Positions 7,611-12,918 of a stretch of DNA of 13,944 nt are shown here, piece after piece. Location: NCBI GenBank assembly GCA_005240105.1, contig SBAT01000058.1, positions 1-13,944 of the forward strand. The letters run 5' to 3'. The position numbers and the translations under genes are program-made. The stretch comes from Chloroflexota bacterium. GTDB lineage: Bacteria; Cyanobacteriota; Vampirovibrionia; Obscuribacterales; Obscuribacteraceae. How positions within the stretch are numbered: the stretch's first letter is position 1; every line of letters begins with the position of its first letter. The notes below the pieces were generated by a model that saw only the letters and a program-made list of their open reading frames with translations, did not search any database and was not told the DNA's origin.

Positions 7611-8896
7611 TGGCCAGCAGCAAAAGAATCTTTCTCGATCCCATCCATCACGACATTGTTCTTGATAGCAATAACCGTGCTGAGAACCTCACACTTAAGC
7701 TAATAGACACGCCGGAATTCCAACGCCTACGCCGAGTCCATCAATTTGGCATTTCCAATTTGACCTTCTTAGGCTCTGAACATTCACGCTTTACACATTC
7801 CGTGGGCGTCATGCACATCGCCTCGCGCCTCTACAGCCAACTCCTGGAGAAGGCGCCCTCGTTGGAAGAGTATGAGCCGTTAATTCTAGCTTCGGCTCTC
7901 TTGCATGATGTTGGACACGGACCATACAGTCACGTGACGGAAAAAATTGTCGGCTACAACCATGAAGACTGGTCACGCCGCATCATTACTGAAAATACCG
8001 GCATCACTAAAACTCTCAGCAGTTTCGACAAGCAATTGCCGGAACAAATTGCCAGTGTCTTGAAAAAAACTTTCAAGCCGCATTTTTTGTCAGACATCGT
8101 CTCCAGCCAATTAGACTGTGATCGTTTTGACTACTTGCTACGCGATAGCTACATGTCTGGCACTGCTTATGGCTTGTTTGCTCTTGATCGTATATTGGCA
8201 TCGCTAGAAATAGACCAACCAAATGACCGCCTTGTTGTATCTGGCGAAAAAGCACAGACAGCAGTTGAGCACTACTTATTTGCCCGCTACTCTATGTACG
8301 CATCCGTCTATTTCCACAAGAAAAACCTTGCTGCCCGCGCACAATTAGGGCTGCTTGTTAAACGCGCGCGCATGCTTGCCGGACAACTGAACTTCATGGA
8401 TGCGCCAATGCACAAGTGGCTGATGAACGAGCCCTTGGATGTTAATGAGTATTTACGCCTGGATGATGTGGCACTTACCTATCACATCAAGCGTTGGATG
8501 GACGACAAGGACCCGATTCTTAGCGATCTAGCATCACGTCTTATCAATCGCCAACTCTTCAAAGCAGTTCGCTTACCCGTTAAGACAATGGAAGAAGCAG
8601 AAGCAGTTCAAAAACGTGCCGCTGAGATCCTGAAAAAAGCTAACTTCGATCCGGAGTTTTATCTCACAACAGATTCAACCGGTATTCGTCCATACGAGCT
8701 CTATCACCCGGACAACGACAACCCACAGTCAAACATAATGTTGCGCACTGCTAACGGACAAATCAAAGAGTTGTCCTCATTGTCTCCAACCGTTCACGCT
8801 CTCGTGAAAGGACAATTCGCCTCCTTCTGGCTTATTTATCCGGCAGAAGTTGCAGACAAGCTATTGCCGGCATTGGAGCCGGTTACGATAGCGTAA
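7610..8896 (+). CDS. HD-domain phosphohydrolase (dNTPase-like, COG1078)
   Basis: Cytosolic protein of 428 residues related to SAMHD1-like and YwfO-type HD phosphohydrolases, which remove phosphates from (d)NTPs. Metal ligands of the HD site are visible in order: RFTHSVGVMHIA (H63), ALLHDVGHGPYSH (H99, D100) and SQLDCDRFDYLLRD (D171). The family's opening IFLDPIHHDIVLD and the segment FQRLRRVHQFG are present, and the length is normal for the group. It overlaps the membrane-protein gene by one base and has no ribosome site of its own beyond that coupling. The true substrate is not determinable here; dNTP hydrolysis is the family precedent. Confidence 0.88.
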   Translation: MASSKRIFLDPIHHDIVLDSNNRAENLTLKLIDTPEFQRLRRVHQFGISNLTFLGSEHSRFTHSVGVMHIASRLYSQLLEKAPSLEEYEPLILASALLHDVGHGPYSHVTEKIVGYNHEDWSRRIITENTGITKTLSSFDKQLPEQIASVLKKTFKPHFLSDIVSSQLDCDRFDYLLRDSYMSGTAYGLFALDRILASLEIDQPNDRLVVSGEKAQTAVEHYLFARYSMYASVYFHKKNLAARAQLGLLVKRARMLAGQLNFMDAPMHKWLMNEPLDVNEYLRLDDVALTYHIKRWMDDKDPILSDLASRLINRQLFKAVRLPVKTMEEAEAVQKRAAEILKKANFDPEFYLTTDSTGIRPYELYHPDNDNPQSNIMLRTANGQIKELSSLSPTVHALVKGQFASFWLIYPAEVADKLLPALEPVTIA

Positions 8897-8977
8897 TCGA
8901 GAGATTAGACGAACGTAACTAGACTTTCTCGGTCACCGGAATAACAATCGATTCCACAGAATTGGAGGAGAGTTGCT

Positions 8978-9805
8978 ATGGTGTCCTTTCCCCGTATTAG
9001 CAAAGCTACTTTGTCAGTGGCACTGGCAATAATTTTCCAGGCGACAATTTCGCCAACTCAATCAATAGCATTAGAAAACACTTCTGCCGACGAACCTATC
9101 TTGAATAGGCACTATACACCAGCCCTCCTGCCCGAAAAAGCTGCCCAACGCGGCATCTGCTTAAGTGGCGATGCCCACCTCAATGAGCTGGGACCAAATC
9201 ACTATCGCATGTCTTGCGGAATGGTCTTAATAGATACTGACGTACCAATGCAGATTGATACCCATCGCGGATCGATTTTTACCAAAGCACATACTGCTGT
9301 CTTGATTTACAAGAACAAAGAAGCCATCCGAGTTTTTGATATTTGCGATCGAGCAAGAAACGGTGTGCAAGTTAGGTTCGGCAAAAATATAGTCAACTTG
9401 AACGCCGGAATGGAAGCAGCTCTTGTAGATAAGTCACTGCCCAATCCGACACAAGTAGCCATTTGTCCAACAGTTGGATACCGGCAACCAAAAGTGCTTT
9501 CCGTAAACGACAAAGAAAATCTAGTTATCCTGGAATTTTCCATCGTCGATAAACTAAAGCACGGCAAGATATTTACTCAATTGCGCGAATCACCCGTAGC
9601 GCAGGATCACAAACTGCTAGCGCAAATTGAAAAAACAGCAGCTGCCCTAAACACGATGTTCCACAAAAACATTGGCATAGGCGGCGTGGCACGTGGCAGG
9701 GGCTGGGTAACTGACAATGGCGAAGGACGCGCAGCATTTGCCTCCCACGACAAGCAAAAGTCCCCGGAATCTAGGGTCGCCCAAAGCAAGGACAACGCTA
9801 TTTAG
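8978..9805 (+). CDS. Exported protein of unknown function
   Basis: Protein of 275 residues that I do not recognise. The ATG follows a strong GGAGGAG site at seven-base spacing. The N-terminus is a signal peptide: basic start (R6, K9), hydrophobic stretch LSVALAIIFQATIS and a cleavage site near QSIA-L (residue 31). The middle (about residues 80-150: VLIDTDVPMQIDTHRGSIF, TAVLIYKNKEAIRVFD, GKNIVNLNAGMEAALVD) has the beta-strand rhythm and GxxF/LxxG spacing of FecR-like sheets, but this is a weak resemblance. Two cysteines (C48 and C58 after cleavage of a CLSG and SCGM region) might pair. The last ~35 residues are glycine-, lysine- and arginine-rich and probably disordered. An 81-bp gap separates it from the HD gene, so co-transcription is possible. 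Confidence 0.6.
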   Translation: MVSFPRISKATLSVALAIIFQATISPTQSIALENTSADEPILNRHYTPALLPEKAAQRGICLSGDAHLNELGPNHYRMSCGMVLIDTDVPMQIDTHRGSIFTKAHTAVLIYKNKEAIRVFDICDRARNGVQVRFGKNIVNLNAGMEAALVDKSLPNPTQVAICPTVGYRQPKVLSVNDKENLVILEFSIVDKLKHGKIFTQLRESPVAQDHKLLAQIEKTAAALNTMFHKNIGIGGVARGRGWVTDNGEGRAAFASHDKQKSPESRVAQSKDNAI

Positions 9806-9837
9806 CACGGCTACTTATTGCCGGCAGCGTGAGCTAG

Positions 9838-9862
9838 TATAATGACTTAAATGATTAAGTCA
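9838..9862 (+). promoter_or_regulatory. TATAAT box and palindrome centred on the phosphatase start codon
   Basis: A perfect TATAAT (9838-9843) lies eight bases before the ATG at 9851, which would put the transcription start at the start codon itself. TGACTTAA (9843-9850) and TTAAGTCA (9855-9862) form a perfect 8-bp inverted repeat whose 4-base centre ATGA is the start codon. The -35 region (TTATTG near 9815) is weak. No Shine-Dalgarno sequence is present. Confidence 0.5.
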
Positions 9863-10429
9863 TCGCACTTCTACTTTGCGCGCCACGGGCAGACCGATGC
9901 CAACATCCAAGCCGTTATGTGCGGCGGGGAATGGGACATTGAGCTCAATGACACAGGCATTGCCCAAGCGCGAGCAGCAACGTCTCTATTGGCTAATGCA
10001 CAACACGGCATCAAAAGCATTTGCTCCAGTCCAATGAAACGAGCACTAAAGACTGCCCACATTCTCAATGAGGTGCTATCTGTACCCGTTGCAGTAGTCG
10101 ACGAGCTTAGAGAATGGGAAGTGGGCGACTGGTCCAGGAAACCGTATCACCAATTACCAAACTTCTTTCGCGGGGACGGGGATCCCCCCAATGGCGAATC
10201 GCGCAGCGAATTTGACGCACGCATCGCAAGAGCACTTTCCTTATCGCTTCAATCCGAAGATCCCGTGCTCATCGTTTCTCACGGGTGCGTCTGGCACGTG
10301 ATCACCAAGCTACTAAATATTCCAGGTGGATTGATAGAAAACGTCAGCATTCATAAAGTCGGTCACGACGGCGCACAGGCTGAAAAGCGAATCTGGCAAA
10401 GCGAAAAAATGCTCACGACCGCCGTTTAA
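9851..10429 (+). CDS. Histidine phosphatase family protein (phosphoglycerate-mutase fold)
   Basis: Cytosolic phosphatase of 192 residues. The catalytic motif is FARHGQTDAN (R11, H12, G13; H12 would be phosphorylated). SSPMKRALKTAHI supplies the second phosphate-binding arginine (R64), LREWEVGDW the acid near E88-E90, and VSHGCVWH the second histidine (H144). The length fits monomeric broad-specificity phosphatases (CobC/PhoE-like) rather than glycolytic mutases, so the substrate is open. FRGDGDPPNGESRSEFDARI is the usual lid region. The ATG at 9851 is the only start consistent with the motif being at residue 11. There is no ribosome site and a TATAAT lies eight bases upstream, so the mRNA may be leaderless. 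The gene converges on brnA with ten bases between stops and no visible terminator. Confidence 0.85.
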   Translation: MIKSSHFYFARHGQTDANIQAVMCGGEWDIELNDTGIAQARAATSLLANAQHGIKSICSSPMKRALKTAHILNEVLSVPVAVVDELREWEVGDWSRKPYHQLPNFFRGDGDPPNGESRSEFDARIARALSLSLQSEDPVLIVSHGCVWHVITKLLNIPGGLIENVSIHKVGHDGAQAEKRIWQSEKMLTTAV

Positions 10430-10439
10430 TTTGGTTGCC

Positions 10440-10727
10440 CTATCTTTTCTTAGGACGCGACTGCTGTATTTTCATGTATGCCCTCAAGACACCATTCATG
10501 CGCGTTTGGTACATGGGTCCTTGTTCTTTAAACCAGGCGATGACGTCTTGGTCTAGTCTGAGCGATATTAGTTGCTTATTGGCATAGATCCCATACTCGG
10601 CATACTTTGTAAACTCCTCCATTGTCATGGGAGGATTATCGGTATAGTCAATGTCTTCGTCTTTCATTTTAGATAAACGTTCCCAATCTGTCTTGTCGGG
10701 TTGGTTATCATCCTTTTTTTTACTCAT
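10440..10727 (-). CDS. brnA: BrnA antitoxin (ribbon-helix-helix)
   Basis: Antitoxin of 95 residues that neutralises BrnT and, in the known family, represses the operon. The family hallmarks are present: TDWERLSKMKDEDIDYTDNP in the N-terminal toxin-wrapping arm, then a ribbon-helix-helix at the C-terminus, KQLISLRLDQDVIAWFKEQG and YQTRMNGVLRAYMKI. I start it at the ATG at 10725-10727 (MSKKKDDNQ), because this is where the family begins and GGGAT stands upstream; a longer in-frame reading would start inside brnT. It overlaps the end of brnT by eight bases, the usual toxin-first coupling. It converges with the phosphatase gene. Confidence 0.92.
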   Translation of the reverse strand: MSKKKDDNQPDKTDWERLSKMKDEDIDYTDNPPMTMEEFTKYAEYGIYANKQLISLRLDQDVIAWFKEQGPMYQTRMNGVLRAYMKIQQSRPKKR

Positions 10728-11019
10728 GGTGAATATCCCAAAAAAATTTGCGTTCCGAGAGTGCAAAAAATATTCGCTCTTCAGTATTAGCTGGTCGTGC
10801 AGATATCAGTCGAATGTTGTTTGATCGCCTGGTAAAGACTACCGAAAGTACTCGATCCTTTAGCAACCCAAGTAGTCGACTTCTTTTTTCTAGATCTTCT
10901 GGTCTGGAAACATCGGAATAAACTGCCGGTTCGAAAAACAGAGGAGCTACATCATCGAAATTTATTCCATGCTTCCAGGTATTCTGGATATTTTTCTCTT
11001 TGCTCCATTCGAATTGCAT
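10720..11019 (-). CDS. brnT: BrnT toxin (RelE-fold ribonuclease)
   Basis: Toxin of 99 residues, an RNase of the BrnT family whose expression halts translation. MQFEWSKEKNIQNTWKHGINF matches the family start (FEWDxxKxxxNxxKHGxxF), followed by SRLLGLLKDRVLSVVFTRRS and the conserved IRLISARPANTEER. The ATG at 11017-11019 is chosen over the in-frame ATG at 11077-11079, because it is the family start and the promoter -10 box lies between the two. The gene is first in an operon with brnA, eight bases overlapping. The predicted leader is only about nine bases. Confidence 0.92.
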   Translation of the reverse strand: MQFEWSKEKNIQNTWKHGINFDDVAPLFFEPAVYSDVSRPEDLEKRSRLLGLLKDRVLSVVFTRRSNNIRLISARPANTEERIFFALSERKFFWDIHHE

Positions 11020-11034
11020 TGACCTGTACCTATA

Positions 11035-11068
11035 ATTGTAGCTACAGAAGTGGTGGCTGTCAATGACA
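11035..11068 (-). promoter_or_regulatory. brnTA promoter with overlapping palindrome
   Basis: On the minus strand TTGACA (11058-11063), exactly 17 bases, then TACAAT (11035-11040): an almost ideal sigma70 promoter. TGTCA-T-TGACA (11058-11068) is a perfect inverted repeat covering the -35 box and is a candidate site for autorepression by BrnA. Confidence 0.75.
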
Positions 11069-11094
11069 ACCGATTTCACTCGCTACCTCTTAAA

Positions 11095-11120
11095 CGGTCA
11101 AGAGGATCAAAAAGTTCAAA
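11095..11120. repeat. Direct repeat copy 1, upstream of brnTA
   Basis: A 26-bp sequence (core GGTCAAGAGGATCAAAAAG) is identical to 12828-12853, with partial agreement for about 20 more bases to the right and a CTTAAA on the left. It ends 31 bp upstream of the brnT -35 box. In this copy CCTCTT (11086-11091) and AAGAGG (11100-11105) can form a 6-bp hairpin with an eight-base loop. Confidence 0.85.
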
Positions 11121-11251
11121 ATTGTAGGTTAATTTCAAGCAGCAAGACCGTAATTGCCTCACTAAGAGCGTTTTTCAACAGCAATGGTCTCTTTTGTTCA
11201 CTATTGAGAACTGCCAGAATAGACCAACTGTTGTAGTTTTGGGGTCTAGCT

Positions 11252-12022
11252 ATGAGCGCTTACGAAAATCAGTCCTATCCGGCCGAGGTCCCGTTAACAC
11301 CATCAGCCGGTAAACATAATTCCCTTGCATCACAAATGGTAGAAATTAGTGGACCATTACTTACCTCAGCCACCGACAAAGACCTGCCGAGGAAATATCA
11401 TTCAGACCGTAAAATGCCCAAAGAGTACACTGACAGGCTTTATGCCTTGGGTTATGCATCTGCGCTACCCATCCTAATGGACATGCTCAACAAGAATTTG
11501 CAGGAATTTGAGACTATCTGCAAACAGCATAAGAGTGCAGACGACATGTTTCTAGAGATGCACACCTATTCAAACATCATGGTGCCAGTTCAGAAATTAC
11601 TTTCAGATAGATTTTCTCCTGAATTTACCTCTAAGGGCAGCAGCAAGCTCGCCCTGTCAGAGACCCAAATGCAAATGTTCAACCAATCACTCCAGTGCTT
11701 AGAAGAACTACGCCCAGTCCTTAAACAAATCGAAACCGAGTCCGATGCGTTTGACACATTATCGCGCAATATTTGGAGAATGAAAAACAAGCCTAGCAGT
11801 GAAGATCCTTTCAATCCGGCTTTCGAATGTGCCTTTATTCAAAGCATGCAACACCTCAACGCCTTAGCCGGGGAGTACGAATCACAGTATGCGGAAATAC
11901 ACAAGCGATTTAACGGCAACACCGATCCGATTAACCAACTTAAACAAGAGTGGCTGCAGGAAAGGAAGAACAGGCATCTCCCAGAAATCCAAGACAACCT
12001 GCGTCACATTCTGCATCTATGA
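11252..12022 (+). CDS. Hypothetical helical protein, orphan gene between the two TA modules
   Basis: Protein of 256 residues that I do not recognise. It has no signal peptide or membrane segment, so it is probably cytosolic. The first ~45 residues are polar and probably flexible; from about residue 55 it is almost all amphipathic helix (YALGYASALPILMDMLNKNL, MQMFNQSLQCLEELRPVLKQ, HLNALAGEYESQYAEIHKRF), with charged C-terminal helices suggesting a coiled or bundled fold. No catalytic or nucleic-acid-binding motif is evident. The ATG has only a weak GGGG upstream, and no convincing promoter is seen in the 170 bp before it. It lies between the 26-bp direct repeats and converges with the HigA-like gene with 13 bp between stops. 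It may be cargo of a small mobile segment, an inference from position only. Confidence 0.6.
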   Translation: MSAYENQSYPAEVPLTPSAGKHNSLASQMVEISGPLLTSATDKDLPRKYHSDRKMPKEYTDRLYALGYASALPILMDMLNKNLQEFETICKQHKSADDMFLEMHTYSNIMVPVQKLLSDRFSPEFTSKGSSKLALSETQMQMFNQSLQCLEELRPVLKQIETESDAFDTLSRNIWRMKNKPSSEDPFNPAFECAFIQSMQHLNALAGEYESQYAEIHKRFNGNTDPINQLKQEWLQERKNRHLPEIQDNLRHILHL

Positions 12023-12035
12023 CAGCAGCGCAAAA

Positions 12036-12420
12036 TTAGGCACTCTTCTTCTGACGTTTAACATCCGAACTGTGCTTTCTTTTGTGCCCAGAAAATGCGA
12101 TTTTTCCAAATCTCCGCTTGGAAGGGGCACTGTTTAATTGAACATTCACATCATAGCCAAGCCTAAGAAGATAGGAAATCAGCTTGTCGGTAGAAAATCG
12201 ACTCATTCGTCCATTGAAAAGTTTGGAAACGCGAGGTTGATCAATACGCAGTTGTTTGGCTGCCTCCGCTTGAGTAAGACCAAGCTCCCTGATAATTTCT
12301 CTCACTTTGCTCATCAAAAAAGCTCTAAGAGACAGTTCCTCGGCCTCAATTTCATTGAACCCAAGATCTAAAAAAAACATTGCCGCTTCCTGCGATAACA
12401 GAGTTGTCTTTCTTATTCAT
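12036..12420 (-). CDS. HigA-like XRE antitoxin (COG5606 type), frameshifted in its N-terminus
   Basis: DNA-binding antitoxin partner of the toxin just upstream. The ATG at 12418-12420 overlaps the toxin stop as ATGA and gives MNKKDNSVIAGSGNV, the typical family opening. The frame then breaks at a run of eight T (12370-12377). One T fewer would give GSGNVFLDLGFNEIEAEEL, as in the family, continuing as the XRE helix-turn-helix LTQAEAAKQLRIDQPRVSKL and a basic tail. As written, translation from 12420 stops after about 24 codons. A second ATG at 12378-12380, with GGAAG five bases upstream, enters the downstream frame and would yield a 114-residue protein with the whole helix-turn-helix. Corrected length would be 127 residues. 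The extra T may be a sequencing error, a real mutation, or a slippery site. Confidence 0.8.
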
Positions 12421-12758
12421 AATTTTTCAGCCCGCCTTCTCTCTATCAATTTCCCATATTGCCCTTGAGCAATGGCTATATCATGTGTGGAAGTTTTCTG
12501 AGTACGTTTCTTGGTAATCACATGGAGAACATAAATTGCTTCGCTGAATTTGGCCACGTATAAAACTCTATACTGTCCGTCAGCTCCTGTTAATCGTATC
12601 TCTTTGACCCCGAGGCCAACTGTAGGCATTGGCTTCCAGTCAGCTGGTTGTTGCCCTCTTTGCACTACTTGTAACTCGAAACCGGCTGCTTTTCTAACTA
12701 GCCGCGGACACTTACGAAGCCAACGCAATGAGGTTCCCAACCACTGTAACGGTTTCAG
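12417..12758 (-). CDS. HigB-like toxin (phage Gp49-like, PF05973 type)
   Basis: RelE/HigB-superfamily toxin, probably a translation-dependent mRNA interferase, of 107-113 residues. Family landmarks are RKAAGFELQVVQRGQQPADW, VGLGVKEIRLTGADGQYRVL, YVAKFSEAIYVLHVITKKRT and QKTSTHDIAIAQGQYGKLI. The start is uncertain. There is no in-frame ATG. TTG at 12738-12740 is possible, but the residues before it in frame (KPLQWLG) look like the family N-terminus, which favours CTG at 12756-12758. A nearby ATG (12761-12763) is out of frame and meets a stop two codons later. The stop overlaps the antitoxin ATG (ATGA), showing translational coupling. Toxin-first order is the rule for this group. Confidence 0.82.
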   Translation of the reverse strand: MKPLQWLGTSLRWLRKCPRLVRKAAGFELQVVQRGQQPADWKPMPTVGLGVKEIRLTGADGQYRVLYVAKFSEAIYVLHVITKKRTQKTSTHDIAIAQGQYGKLIERRRAEKL

Positions 12759-12767
12759 ATCATTTTC

Positions 12768-12798
12768 AATATATGTGTCATATTTGACATACTGTCAA
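12768..12798 (-). promoter_or_regulatory. Promoter and palindromic operator array of the HigBA-like module
   Basis: On the minus strand TTGACA (12793-12798) is followed by CATATA/TATATT at 17-19 bases. Two overlapping perfect palindromes fill the promoter: TTGACA-GTA-TGTCAA (12784-12798) and TGTCA-AATA-TGACA (12776-12789). Three alternating half-sites TGACA/TGTCA are what cooperative autorepression by an XRE antitoxin would need. Confidence 0.65.
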
Positions 12799-12827
12799 CC
12801 ATCGTTTGTCCGCCCTTAACTTAAAGA

Positions 12828-12853
12828 CGGTCAAGAGGATCAAAAAGTTCAAA
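12828..12853. repeat. Direct repeat copy 2, upstream of the HigBA-like module
   Basis: This copy is identical over 26 bp to 11095-11120 and in the same orientation. It ends 29 bp upstream of the -35 box of the toxin promoter. Left-flank CTTAAA is shared, with a two-base GA insertion before the identical block. Rightward similarity continues weakly to about 12874. Confidence 0.85.
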
Positions 12854-12918
12854 TCAAGAGATTAAATCCAAGGATATTGCGAAATTTCGCATTTCCTACT
12901 TGGGACTCAATATGCACT

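Noticed and set aside
11077..11079. Upstream ATG as start of brnT
   Set aside because: The near-ideal -35/-10 promoter lies downstream of this ATG, and family similarity begins at the ATG at 11019.
11095..11120. The repeat read as a conserved minus-strand peptide FELFDPLDRL at a gene end
   Set aside because: In the second copy a stop codon directly precedes this frame, and the first copy has only a short frame without a start; the repeat is better treated as non-coding.
11088..12853. Integron attC sites or an IS element bounded by the repeats
   Set aside because: No attC core (GTTRRRY/RYYYAAC), terminal inverted repeats, integrase or transposase are visible, and the copies are direct, not inverted.
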